This document shows positions 36,180 to 48,465 of a DNA stretch of 64,000 bases, piece by piece. A program made the position numbers and the translations under genes. The notes under the pieces are model-generated. The model saw only the letters and a program-made list of their open reading frames with translations, made no database searches and had not been told where the DNA came from. Positions within the stretch are counted from its first letter, which is position 1. Each line of letters opens with the position of its first letter. Source of the DNA: Mytilus californianus (Eukaryota; Mollusca; Bivalvia; Mytilida; Mytilidae); the NCBI RefSeq assembly GCF_021869535.1, contig NW_026262679.1:45058426-45122425 (forward strand), written 5' to 3'.

Positions 36180-37227
36180 AAAATAACAAAAATACCGAAC
36201 TCCAAGGAAAATTCAAAACGGAAAGTCCCTTATCAAATGGCAAAATCAAAAGCTCAAACACATCAAACGAATGGAAAACAACTGTCATATTCCTTACTTG
36301 CAACAGGCATTTCTTTATGTAAAAAATGGTTTTATAGCTAGCTTAACCTCTCACTTGTATGACAGTCGCATATAATTCCATTATATTGACAACAATGTGT
36401 GAACAAAACAAACAGATATAATCGGTAATGATGTCAAAAATAGGGGAACTGCAGTCAACATTGTGTTATGATCTTAATCACTATAAAAACAAACAAATAT
36501 GTCAACAAAGCAAAACAAAAAGGCATATAGACAAAGCACATAAGCAAAAATGAAAGACAGGAATACAAAAAATGACCATAGCACAATAACACAATGGCGG
36601 GATGTATAAGTACCGAGCCACGCCAAAAGGATATTACCAAAAATGGACTAAACAGTAAAGGTTTATAATTTACAAAGACAAATAAAAGAACACTATAACA
36701 CGTAATTAAGATGATAAACAACGTCAGTACCTAGAATCTATACTTTAAGACCATCATGCATTATTTGTGAAGTTGATACGGAATATTTATCAACAAGATC
36801 TTGGTATCTACCGATGAACTTTTTAAGAAAAAGGACGAGACGTTCTTTGACATAACCCTGGTTCATCAACTTGCTGCTCAGACACTGGTGACGTTTTATA
36901 AAGTCTGAGTAGCAGCTGCAAGCTCTTGAATACCGAATGCAGGGGTGTTCTTACTATATGTCCCCATTCAAATGCATTGATCGTCAAAAAAAGGGGGGTC
37001 CAACTCCCGGACCCCCCCCCCCCTCCCCTGGATCCGCCACTGGAATGAGTTGGGAAATGTATATCCCATATGCATGTGAAGTTGGTATATTGCTACTAAG
37101 GTGAGGGAAATTGATATTTTCAAAATTAAAATCGTCTCGTTTGTCATAGATTCTGGTACTGAGATGACCGCTTATGTCAAATTTGAGGTATAAGTCTAAA
37201 AATTCGTAAGGCTTCCGCGGAACCCAG
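36180..37227 (-). mobile_element. Penelope-like element C-terminal part and tail, copy in segment 1
   Basis: Matches 44338-45384. The minus strand reads IYDKRDDFNFENINFP and AYGIYISQLI, then is interrupted by the GGATCC element, then YSRACSCYSDFIKRH, KLMNQGYVKERL and FIGRYQDLVDKYS. The tail extends to about 36180 with a hydrophobic but probably untranslated stretch. Cut at 37227 by the Helentron-like insertion. Confidence 0.65.
36940..37042. mobile_element. About 102 bp hAT-like insert in the Penelope-like frame (also 41020-41121, 45099-45199)
   Basis: Plus-strand ends CAGGGGTG and GCCACTG, with GAATG directly repeated on both sides (45094-45098 and 45200-45204 in copy 3). Removing it rejoins QLI to RYSRAC in the RT frame. 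The C homopolymer differs between the three segment copies (103, 102 and 101 bp). Confidence 0.6.
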
Positions 37228-38277
37228 TGTCTCGCCTACTTTTGCTGTTAATCGCAGGCTCAACAAAAATGAGCAAAAAAATAAATAAAAATATTCCTCT
37301 CTATACTATCTTTTGATTGTAAGTAGCTTCTGTCCAAGTTTGGTAAAAATCCAGGATAGTTTCTGAATCTAATAAATGTTTTAAAAACTTAAACTGCAGA
37401 CTGTATGTAATGTTAACTGGAAGAAAAACCAAGTCCATTTATAAGTAAAATACAGAAAAAAATCGAACAAAATTTTAACAAAATTTCCTTCTAGATACTA
37501 GCTTTTAATCATAAACAAGCTTCTGTCCAAGTTTGGTACAAATCCAGGATAGTTTAAGAAAGTTGTTAAAATTTTAGGTATAAATCAAAAGAATTAGGTA
37601 TCACACTCCGGTGAAGTTGTTCGCCCTTTATTCAATTGAAACTGTTTAACATATACAACTCTGTTAATAGAAAAATTTCATTCAACAATTACATCTGAGA
37701 AATTTGAAACTGTGTAAATAAAATGAAATTTAATAGCCTATTTCGTATAATTTAAGATTTCAGTCCACATTTTTATATTAAATCATGTTGCTAATTATAT
37801 ATTATGATATTATTCATTCATATATATTTATGTGTGTGTGCTTAAGTCATTACCAAGCTTCTTTACTGTGAGAGTCTTTCCTCCCTTTAATATTTGATAT
37901 AATTGTCATAAACAGCGAACAAAACCCAAATTTTTCCATTCTTTTAATTCTTTTTATCTTTATCCGTGAAAGAGAACTAAAAACTGACGAATTGACTATT
38001 TTACAAATGCTTGAATTATAAGTCTATTTTGAAAATATTCAGAAGATACTAAAGGGTCAATCATAATTACAAGTCGACAGACAACACATTGTCAATCAAG
38101 AGGCCCACTTGGTAACACTATGTATTTTTACCTTTACTGCAATCAGTTTTGTTTGCTAATTGTAAATCTTATTTAGTGCTATTTTTGTAGGTCTTAATCT
38201 GTTGACCATTGTCTCTGTTAACAGTTGATACCTATCCATTAATGTTTTCAAGATAATTGTCATAAATATAAAAATTA

Positions 38278-39512
38278 ACAAGAGTGCACACGCTGAAATG
38301 TCTCGCCTTCTTTACTTATCATTGATATTATGTTGATAGTCCTAAATATAAAGCTTTATTACAACTGCCACATAAACTTAACATTAACCAAGTAAACTAA
38401 ACATTGACCAATGAACCATGAAAATGAGGTCAAGGTCAGATAAACCATGCTAGGCAGGCATGTACAGCTAACAAATCTTCCATACAACAAATATAGTTGA
38501 CCTATTGCTTATAGTTTAAGAAAAACAGACCAAAACACAAAAACTTAACACTGAGCAATGAACCTTGAAAATGAGGTCAAGGTCAAATAAAACCTGCGTG
38601 ACTGACATATAGATCATAAAATATTTCCATGCACCAAATATAGTTGAACTATTGCATATATAGTATTAGAAAAAAAGACCAAAACTCAAAAACTTAACTT
38701 TGACCACTGAACCATGAAAATGAGGTCAAGGTCAGATGACACCTGCCAGCTAGACATGTACACTTTACAATCATTCCATACACCAAATATAGTAGACCTA
38801 TTGCATACAGTATAAGAAAAACAGACCAAAACACAAAAACTTAACTATAACCACTGAACCATGAAAATGAGGTCAAGGTCAGATGACACCTGCCAGTTGG
38901 ACATGTACACCTTACAATCATTCCATACACCAAATATAGTAGACCTATTGCATACAGTATAAGAAAAACAGACCAAAACACAAAAACTTAACTATAACCA
39001 CTGAACCATGAAAATGAGGTCAAGGTCAGATGACACCTGCCAGTTGGACATGTACACCTTACAGTCCTTCCATACACTGAATATACTAGACCTATTGCTT
39101 ATAGTATCTGAGATATGGACTTGACCACGAAAACTTAACCTTGTTCACTGATCCATGAAATGAGGTCGAGGTCAAGTGAAAACTGTCTGACGGGCATGAG
39201 GACCTTGCAAGGTACGCACATACCAAATATAGTTATCATATTACTTATAATAAGAGAGAATTTAACATTACAATAAATCTTAACTTTTTTTTCAAGTAGT
39301 CACTGAACCATGAAAATGAGGTCAAGGACATTGGACATGTGACTGACGGAAACTTCGTAACATGAGGCATCCATATACAAAGTATGAAGCATCCAGATCT
39401 TCTACCTTCTAAAATATAAAGCTTTTAAGAAGTTAGCTAACGCCGCCGCCGCCGCCGCCGGATCACTATCCCTATGTCGAGCTTTCTGCGACAAAAGTCG
39501 CAGGCTCGACAA
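38278..39512 (+). mobile_element. Helentron-like element, copy in tandem segment 2
   Basis: Nearly identical to 34198-35432 at an offset of 4080. It was copied as part of the segment and did not arrive by new transposition. Confidence 0.65.
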
Positions 39513-40259
39513 TAAAAAATCATCATTAAAGGGCAATAAATCCTGTTAGTTTTCTGAAGTGGGTCGCATTGGGGTGTAAGCGTGATCTGGGATTGGCCGA
39601 TTTTTTGTAAGCGTGACAAGCGTGACACGTGAAAGTCAAATTATTTTTGCGTGAAAACGGGAAACGAAGTCGGGCGGGACACGTGAAATTACAAACGCTA
39701 TTATTAAAATGATAAGCGGGAAACGGGATTCTGACAAAACAATAAGCGGGGTCCGGTTTCACCCCCCTCTCCCCCACCCCAATGAGACCCCCTCTGAAGA
39801 ATGGAGCCATATTGAATTACTTGTAGATCTTAATTCCCTCTTAAAAAATCGTCTCTATCTACTAATGTTTTTGACAAAAATGCAAAAACGATAAAATTCA
39901 TCATTCAGGGGAGATAGTTCCTATCGGGAGTCCATTTAGCCTGGCATCCCGGTCCAATCTATCTTCGCGTCGCAATACTGACAAGTTGAGCCAGGACCCC
40001 AGGCTAGAGTCCATCGACAATATCGGCAATATTGACTTCATTGTAGATCTTTTTGTGCTGAAATTTTTTGCTAATTATTGTTTCTCTTTATCTATTATAC
40101 TTTCTGCAAAAAATACTAAATTGGTAAACATCATCTTTCAAGGGCAATAACTCCACTAAGGGATAAAGTAACTATTTCCCACATGTTGACTTATTTGTAG
40201 TTTCAATAAATTGTTTCTCTCTATCTATTAGTTTCTACAAAAAAAATACATCAAAAAGT

Positions 40260-41306
40260 AAAATAACAAAAATACCGAACTCCAAGGAAAATTCAAAACG
40301 GAAAGTCCCTTATCAAATGGCAAAATCAAAAGCTCAAACACATCAAACGAATGGAAAACAACTGTCATATTCCTTACTTGCAACAGGCATTTCTTTATGT
40401 AAAAAATGGTTTTATAGCTAGCTTAACCTCTCACTTGTATGACAGTCGCATATAATTCCATTATATTGACAACAATGTGTGAACAAAACAAACAGATATA
40501 ATCGGTAATGATGTCAAAAATAGGGGAACTGCAGTCAACATTGTGTTATGATCTTAATCACTATAAAAACAAACAAATATGTCAACAAAGCAAAACAAAA
40601 AGGCATATAGACAAAGCACATAAGCAAAAATGAAAGACAGGAATACAAAAAATGACCATAGCACAATAACACAATGGCGGGATGTATAAGTACCGAGCCA
40701 CGCCAAAAGGATATTACCAAAAATGGACTAAACAGTAAAGGTTTATAATTTACAAAGACAAATAAAAGAACACTATAACACGTAATTAAGATGATAAACA
40801 ACGTCAGTACCTAGAATCTATACTTTAAGACCATCATGCATTATTTGTGAAGTTGATACGGAATATTTATCAACAAGATCTTGGTATCTACCGATGAACT
40901 TTTTAAGAAAAAGGACGAGACGTTCTTTGACATAACCCTGGTTCATCAACTTGCTGCTCAGACACTGGTGACGTTTTATAAAGTCTGAGTAGCAGCTGCA
41001 AGCTCTTGAATACCGAATGCAGGGGTGTTCTTACTATATGTCCCCATTCAAATGCATTGATCGTCAAAAAAAGGGGGGTCCAACTCCCGGACCCCCCCCC
41101 CCCCCCCTGGATCCGCCACTGGAATGAGTTGGGAAATGTATATCCCATATGCATGTGAAGTTGGTATATTGCTACTAAGGTGAGGGAAATTGATATTTTC
41201 AAAATTAAAATCGTCTCGTTTGTCATAGATTCTGGTACTGAGATGACCGCTTATGTCAAATTTGAGGTATAAGTCTAAAAATTCGTAAGGCTTCCGCGGA
41301 ACCCAG
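40260..41306 (-). mobile_element. Penelope-like element C-terminal part and tail, copy in segment 2
   Basis: Same content as 36180-37227 at an offset of 4080. A passenger of the tandem duplication. Confidence 0.65.
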
Positions 41307-41655
41307 TGTCTCGCCTACTTTTGCTGTTAATCGCAGGCTCAACAAAAATGAGGAAAAAAATAAATAAAAATATTCCTCTCTATACTATCTTTTGATTGTA
41401 AGTAGCTTCTGTCCAAGTTTGGTAAAAATCCAGGATAGTTTCTGAATCTAATAAATGTTTTAAAAACTTAAACTGCAGACTGTATGTAATGTTAACTGGA
41501 AGAAAAACCAAGTCCATTTATAAGTAAAATACAGAAAAAAATCGAACAAAATTTTAACAAAATTTCCTTCTAGATACTAGCTTTTAATCATAAACAAGCT
41601 TCTGTCCAAGTTTGGTACAAATCCAGGATAGTTTAAGAAAGTTGTTAAAATTTTA

Positions 41656-44600
41656 GGTATAAATCAAAAGAATTAGGTATCACACTCCGGTGAAGTTGTT
41701 CGCCCTTTATTCAATTGAAACTGTTTAACATATACAACTCTGTTAATAGAAAAATTTCATTCAGCAATTACATCTGAGAAATTTGAAACTGTGTAAATAA
41801 AATGAAATTTAATAGCCTATTTCGTATAATTTAAGATTTCAGTCCACATTTTTATATTAAATCATGTTGCTTATTATATATTATGATATTATTCATTCAT
41901 ATATATTTATGTGTGTGTGCTTAAGTCATTACCAAGCTTCTTTACTGTGAGAGTCTTTCCTCCCTTTAATATTTGATATAATTGTCATAAACAGCGAACA
42001 AAACCCAAATTTTTCCATTCTTTTAATTCTTTTTATCTTTATCCGTGAAAGAGAACTAAAAACTGACGAATTGACTATTTTACAAATGCTTGAATTATAA
42101 GTCTATTTTGAAAATATTCAGAAGATACTAAAGGGTCAATCATAATTACAAGTCGACAGACAACACATTGTCAATCAAGAGGCCCACTTGGTAACACTAT
42201 GTATTTTTACCTTTACTGCAATCAGTTTTGTTTGCTAATTGTAAATCTTATTTAGTGCTATTTTTGTAGGTCTTAATCTGTTGACCATTGTCTCTGTTAA
42301 CAGTTGATACCTATCCATTAATGTTTTCAAGATAATTGTCATAAATATAAAAATTAACAAGAGTGCACACGCTGAAATGTCTCGCCTTCTTTACTTATCA
42401 TTGATATTATGTTGATAGTCCTAAATATAAAGCTTTATTACAACTGCCACATAAACTTAACATTAACCAAGTAAACTAAACATTGACCAATGAACCATGA
42501 AAATGAGGTCAAGGTCAGATAAACCATGCTAGGCAGGCATGTACAGCTAACAAATCTTCCATACAACAAATATAGTTGACCTATTGCTTATAGTTTAAGA
42601 AAAACAGACCAAAACACAAAAACTTAACACTGAGCAATGAACCTTGAAAATGAGGTCAAGGTCAAATAAAACCTGCGTGACTGACATATAGATCATAAAA
42701 TATTTCCATGCACCAAATATAGTTGAACTATTGCATATATAGTATTAGAAAAAAAGACCAAAACTCAAAAACTTAACTTTGACCACTGAACCATGAAAAT
42801 GAGGTCAAGGTCAGATGACACCTGCCAGCTAGACATGTACACTTTACAATCATTCCATACACCAAATATAGTAGACCTATTGCATACAGTATAAGAAAAA
42901 CAGACCAAAACACAAAAACTTAACTATAACCACTGAACCATGAAAATGAGGTCAAGGTCAGATGACACCTGCCAGTTGGACATGTACACCTTACAATCAT
43001 TCCATACACCAAATATAGTAGACCTATTGCATACAGTATAAGAAAAACAGACCAAAACACAAAAACTTAACTATAACCACTGAACCATGAAAATGAGGTC
43101 AAGGTCAGATGACACCTGCCAGTTGGACATGTACACCTTACAGTCCTTCCATACACTGAATATACTAGACCTATTGCTTATAGTATCTGAGATATGGACT
43201 TGACCACGAAAACTTAACCTTGTTCACTGATCCATGAAATGAGGTCGAGGTCAAGTGAAAACTGTCTGACGGGCATGAGGACCTTGCAAGGTACGCACAT
43301 ACCAAATATAGTTATCATATTACTTATAATAAGAGAGAATTTAACATTACAATAAATCTTAACTTTTTTTTCAAGTAGTCACTGAACCATGAAAATGAGG
43401 TCAAGGACATTGGACATGTGACTGACGGAAACTTCGTAACATGAGGCATCCATATACAAAGTATGAAGCATCCAGATCTTCTACCTTCTAAAATATAAAG
43501 CTTTTAAGAAGTTAGCTAACGCCGCCGCCGCCGCCGCCGGATCACTATCCCTATGTCGAGCTTTCTGCGACAAAAGTCGCAGGCTCGACAATAAAAAATC
43601 ATCATTAAAGGGCAATAAATCCTGTTAGTTTTCTGAAGTGGGTCTCATTGGGGTGTAAGCGTGATCTGGGATTGGCCGATTTTTTGTAAGCGTGACAAGC
43701 GTGACACGTGAAAGTCAAATTATTTTTGCGTGAAAACGGGAAACGAAGTCGGGCGGGACACGTGAAATTACAAACGCTATTATTAAAATGATAAGCGGGA
43801 AACGGGATTCTGACAAAACAATAAGCGGGGTCCGGTTTCACCCCCCTCTCCCCCACCCCAATGAGACCCCCTCTGAAGAATGGAGCCATATTGAATTACT
43901 TGTAGATCTTAATTCCCTCTTAAAAAATCGTCTCTATCTACTAATGTTTTTGACAAAAATGCAAAAACGATAAAATTCATCATTCAGGGGAGATAGTTCC
44001 TATCGGGAGTCCATTTAGCCTGGCATCCCGGTCCAATCTATCTTCGCGTCGCAATACTGACAAGTTGAGCCAGGACCCCAGGCTAGAGTCCATCGACAAT
44101 ATCGGCAATATTGACTTCATTGTAGATCTTTTTGTGCTGAAATTTTTTGCTAATTATTGTTTCTCTTTATCTATTATACTTTCTGCAAAAAATACTAAAT
44201 TGGTAAACATCATCTTTCAAGGGCAATAACTCCACTAAGGGATAAAGTAACTATTTCCCACATGTTGACTTATTTGTAGTTTCAATAAATTGTTTCTCTC
44301 TATCTATTAGTTTCTACAAAAAAAATACATCAAAAAGTAAAATAACAAAAATACCGAACTCCAAGGAAAATTCAAAACGGAAAGTCCCTTATCAAATGGC
44401 AAAATCAAAAGCTCAAACACATCAAACGAATGGAAAACAACTGTCATATTCCTTACTTGCAACAGGCATTTCTTTATGTAAAAAATGGTTTTATAGCTAG
44501 CTTAACCTCTCACTTGTATGACAGTCGCATATAATTCCATTATATTGACAACAATGTGTGAACAAAACAAACAGATATAATCGGTAATGATGTCAAAAAT

Positions 44601-45733
44601 AGGGGAACTGCAGTCAACATTGTGTTATGATCTTAATCACTATAAAAACAAACAAGTATGTCAACAAAGCAAAACAAAAAGGCATATAGACAAAGCACAT
44701 AAGCAAAAATGAAAGACAGGAATACAAAAAATGACCATAGCACAATAACACAATGGCGGGATGTATAAGTACCGAGCCACGCCAAAAGGATATTACCAAA
44801 AATGGACTAAACAGTAAAGGTTTATAATTTACAAAGACAAATAAAAGAACACTATAACACGTAATTAAGATGATAAACAACGTCAGTACCTAGAATCTAT
44901 ACTTTAAGACCATCATGCATTATTTGTGAAGTTGATACGGAATATTTATCAACAAGATCTTGGTATCTACCGATGAACTTTTTAAGAAAAAGGACGAGAC
45001 GTTCTTTGACATAACCCTGGTTCATCAACTTGCTGCTCAGACACTGGTGACGTTTTATAAAGTCTGAGTAGCAGCTGCAAGCTCTTGAATACCGAATGCA
45101 GGGGTGTTCTAACTATATGTCCCCATTCAAATGCATTGATCGTCAAAAAAAGGGGGGTCCAACTCCCGGACCCCCCCCCCCCCCCTGGATCCGCCACTGG
45201 AATGAGTTGGGAAATGTATATCCCATATGCATGTGAAGTTGGTATATTGCTACTAAGGTGAGGGAAATTGATATTTTCAAAATTAAAATCGTCTCGTTTG
45301 TCATAGATTCTGGTACTGAGATGACCGCTTATGTCAAATTTGAGGTATAAGTCTAAAAATTCGTAAGGCTTCCGCGGAACCCAGTGTCTCGCCTACTTTT
45401 GCTGTTAATCGCAGGCTCAACAAAAATGAGGAAAAAAATAAATAAAAATATTCCTCTCTATACTATCTTTTGATTGTAAGTAGCTTCTGTCCAAGTTTGG
45501 TAAAAATCCAGGATAGTTTCTGAATCTAATAAATGTTTTAAAAACTTAAACTGCAGACTGTATGTAATGTTAACTGGAAGAAAAACCAAGTCCATTTATA
45601 AGTAAAATACAGAAAAAAATCGAACAAAATTTTAACAAAATTTCCTTCTAGATACTAGCTTTTAATCATAAACAAGCTTCTGTCCAAGTTTGGTACAAAT
45701 CCAGGATAGTTTAAGAAAGTTGTTAAAATTTTA
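41656..45733 (+). repeat. Tandem segment copy 3 (short form, 4078 bp)
   Basis: Same internal deletion junction as copy 2. Leaves the repeat at ATTTTA (45728-45733) and continues into the rest of the Helentron-like element and the Penelope-like element, which are therefore the original right flank. Confidence 0.9.
42357..43591 (+). mobile_element. Helentron-like element, copy in tandem segment 3
   Basis: Nearly identical to the two copies before it, offset 4079 from the second. Confidence 0.65.
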
Positions 45734-46270
45734 AAAACTTTAACCACAGAGTGAATGTAATGTTAACTGGCAGAAAAACTAAGTCCATTTATAAGTAAAA
45801 TACGGGAAAAAATGGATTTTTTTTTACAAAATTTACTTCTGGATACTATCTTATGATCATAAACAAGCTTCTTTCCAAGTTTGGTAGAAATCCAGGATCG
45901 TTTAAGAAAGTTATTAAAATTTCAAAAACTTTAACCACAGAGTGAATGTAATGTTTCTTGGTAGAAAAACTAAGTCCATTTATAAGTAAAATACGGAAAA
46001 AATGGAATTTTTTTTTTACAAAATTTACTTTTGAATATTATCTTATGATCATAAACAAGCTTCTGTCCAAGTTTGGTAGAAATCCAGGATAGTTTAAGAA
46101 AGTTATTAAAATTTCAAAAACTTTAACCAGAGTGAATATTTGTGGACGCCGCCGACGACGACGACGACGACGCCGACGACGACGACGACGACGACGCCGA
46201 CGACGACGACGCCGACGGAATGTAGGATCGCTATGTCTCGCTTTTTCGACAAAAGTCGAAGGCTCGACAA
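45385..46270 (+). mobile_element. Helentron-like element with about 192 bp units, complete copy
   Basis: Starts TGTCTCGCCTACTTTTGCTG at 45385. Units with CTTCTGTCCAAGTTTGGTA and ATCCAGGATAGTTTAAGAAAG recur with a period near 192 (about 45485, 45680, 45870, 46060). A GAC/GCC tract (46145-46217) precedes the terminal hairpin TGTCTCGC...TTCGAC-AAAA-GTCGAA...GGCTCGACA (46234-46269). It interrupts the Penelope-like frame. Truncated copies at 37228-37576 and 41307-41655 end at the tandem-segment junctions. Confidence 0.7.
46145..46217. repeat. GAC/GCC triplet tract
   Basis: About 24 imperfect GAC triplets with interspersed GCC. They open Arg- or Thr/Pro-rich frames on both strands that are artefacts of the repeat. 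Sits at the microsatellite position of the Helentron-like element. Confidence 0.85.
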
Positions 46271-47395
46271 AAATGAGACGGATGAAGCCGTGTCTGTTGT
46301 TTCTTTTATTTCTAGTTCTGGAGAATATATTAATGGAACCCAATCAGAAAAGTTTGGATTGTTAATCGAAAGAACATCATTAATATATCTGTACGTGAAA
46401 TTAAATAATCTGGCTTCTTTGATCTTCTTGTTTTTGACAAGTGTCTAAAGGAACTTCGACTCATATGAAAATAAGGAGAGGTCGGCAAGGAGAGGCGCAC
46501 AGTTCATCCCCATAGGAATGCCGACAATTTGTTGAAAAAGTCGACCTCCAAATTCAACAAATATGTTGTCCATAAGAAACTCCAGCATACTGATCACTTG
46601 TTCCTCTGTGTAGCATGTTTTACCTTTTTGTTCACTATTAACAAAATATACCGTATGGTATCCCAAAGTAATTTATAGCGTATGCTACCATTTTTATATT
46701 GAAAAGCATTATGGATTATTTCTTTTAGACGATTTTTTAATTTCACATGTGGAATGGTGGTATACAGGGTTGAAAAATCAAAAGGTTTGATAGAATTAAT
46801 TCCAGAGAAAGATCGAGATTTAAAATTATCCAGAAGTTCTTTAGAGAAATTTAGAATCCACATATGGTTAATACCACTACGCGAGTAAACAGTTCCACAG
46901 TATTTCTGAAGACCCTCTTTCACTGCGGACAGAATTTTTGTCAATGTAATGGACAATTCCCTTGTAGAACATGCAGATGAGCCGGCAATGTACCGTTGTT
47001 TGTACGGAATTTTGTGAAGCTTAGGTATCCAATACAAACAAGGTAAGTCCTCAGATTTGCGATTCAATGTAATGTTCATTGAAGCCATGAAGGACTTATG
47101 ATTTGCCAAGATCTCATCCTTGTCAAAATGATATGTTTTTGTATGTGGGATTACCTGAGTGCTCATTTATATCTAATTCTTTTACAAGACACTAGTAGTA
47201 GTACAATTTACATACAAAGACAATATTAGTTGAAGCTTTGTCCGCAGGAACAACAACATATGTATCATGAAGAGATGATAGATATTTCACAGCTTCTTTG
47301 TCTCCGAAATTTTTGAGATACAAGCCAAAAACTCCATTCATCCCTGTATTTGCTTCGCATCACGGTGCGGAGATATTAGTTTCACTCGATATACA

Positions 47396-47940
47396 CGCCA
47401 TCTTGAAATAATTACTAATCACATATAGATTCTGATTGGTTGCTTTATGATGCGGCTGAAATACAGCAACAGCTATTGGCTTAAATGATATAAAGAATTA
47501 CAGACTTTTCTCGTCTCGGGATAAGACATCAAATGCCGGAAAATTAACTATGTGTATTTCAGATCCGATCAACTGTCATTAATTCATGTTCGTTTTATTA
47601 TGCATATATTGCACACTGAAATTCAATATTGAAATATCAATTATTAATAGGTGTTTATTTGCTTTGTTAATCTGCAATATGCATATGTTTCTATACAATG
47701 TTAACAAAAATGCATTATCTGTATTTTATAACCTTCTGCCAATCTAGGCACACCTCCAGAATACTAATTTAACAACCACATGCACACATATTACCTTAAA
47801 TTAGGATAGAGCGAAGCAGTCCACAGCTTTTTAGAAAGCTCAAACTTGTATATATAAGGCTAGACTCCCTAGCCTCGAAACGTATGCCTCACTAGAAATA
47901 AGGGTCAATCTACACTACCAGAGGTCTTCATGAGGACTGT
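47396..47940. other. No gene or named repeat seen
   Basis: AT-rich sequence between the Penelope-like element and a SINE fragment. No exon signature noticed on either strand. Confidence 0.4.
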
Positions 47941-47941
47941 T

Positions 47942-48010
47942 GTGAACTAGTATGTTAAAATTCTGGATCAGTGTGTCAGTTAAGTACAAAGCAGGGTTCA
48001 TTTAGTCTTT
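47942..48010 (+). mobile_element. SINE body fragment
   Basis: GTGAACTAGTATGTTAAAAT...CAGTGTGTCAGTTAAGTACAAAGCAGGGTT matches the minus strand of the SINE copies at 1705 and 26999, so the insertion is in plus orientation. Head and tail are missing. Confidence 0.6.
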
Positions 48011-48309
48011 TGGTTACTGTAAATTCAGAAATTATTGCATGCATTTCTTATTGCTATTTTTGTAGGATTGGACAAAAATGCAAGATTAATTATTGCAATT
48101 TCATCAATCCACTTTTGTTCTTTATGTTGTGCTGGTATATCACTTTCCTAGGTTAGATGAGTGTTGAGCATCCACAATCATGTTTAACCCCACATTTTGT
48201 ATGTGTCTGTAATTCAGTGGTTGCTGTTGGTTGCTTTATATATTAGTTTTTTTTTTCTTTTATGGTTTTGTACATAAATCAGGCTGTTGGTTTTCTCATT
48301 TGAAGAGGC

Positions 48310-48465
48310 CCTTAAATTTTGCCATGTAGGGGCATCTCATTGCTTCCATTATGGTACTGGTTTTGCTCAGTGCTAAAGGCCATACAGTGACCTATAGCTG
48401 CTCATGTCCATGAAGCAATTGGATAGTTGTCTCATTGGCAATCATACATCATCTTGTTTTTATAT
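48310..48465 (-). repeat. Dispersed repeat (GCCAATGAGACAACT family), minus copy
   Basis: The reverse complement carries GATGTATGATTGCCAATGAG, ACAACTATCCAATTGC and GGTCACTGTATGGCCTTTA in the same order as 21968-22080. Confidence 0.65.

Larger units (their letters stand above)
29740..37576 (+). repeat. Tandem segment copy 1 (long form, with HOPX exon 1)
   Basis: 29740-29976 and 33732-37576 match copies 2 and 3 almost base for base. Between them lie 3755 bp (29977-33731) absent from the other copies. It starts at ATTTTAGGTATAAATC and ends at ATTTTA, inside the Helentron-like element that is complete only after copy 3. Differences from copy 2 are rare single bases (for example near 34857, 35486 and 37272) and homopolymer length. 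Confidence 0.9.
37577..41655 (+). repeat. Tandem segment copy 2 (short form, 4079 bp)
   Basis: Head-to-tail with copies 1 and 3. The internal junction at 37808-37812 joins the TATGAT of copy 1 (29971-29976) to ATTCATTCATAT (33732 onward) with three extra bases. Confidence 0.9.
44338..47395 (-). mobile_element. Penelope-like retroelement, longest copy, interrupted three ways
   Basis: Right to left: DTYVVVPADKAS and NIVFVCKLYYY with an in-frame TAG (about 47300-47200), LYWIPKLHKIPYKQRYIAG (about 47030), motif A KPFDFSTLYTTIPH (about 46780), motif B IPMGMNCAPLLADL (about 46510), then YRYINDVLSINNPNF (about 46395), where motif C is YIND instead of YIDD. After TTDTASSVSF it is broken by the element at 45385-46270, resumes as FLDLYLKFD (about 45345), is broken again by the 101 bp insert, and runs to its tail. 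Loss of a catalytic Asp, a stop codon and insertions make it inactive. No GIY-YIG domain seen. Confidence 0.75.

Noticed and set aside
36455-36721. 88-codon hydrophobic minus frame present three times
   Set aside because: It corresponds to the 3' tail of the Penelope-like element. Identity between copies again reflects duplication. Translation is not excluded but unsupported.
46038-46448. Arg-rich and Thr/Pro-rich frames on both strands
   Set aside because: They come from the GAC/GCC triplet tract and run into the Penelope-like remnant. No homologous protein domain is visible.
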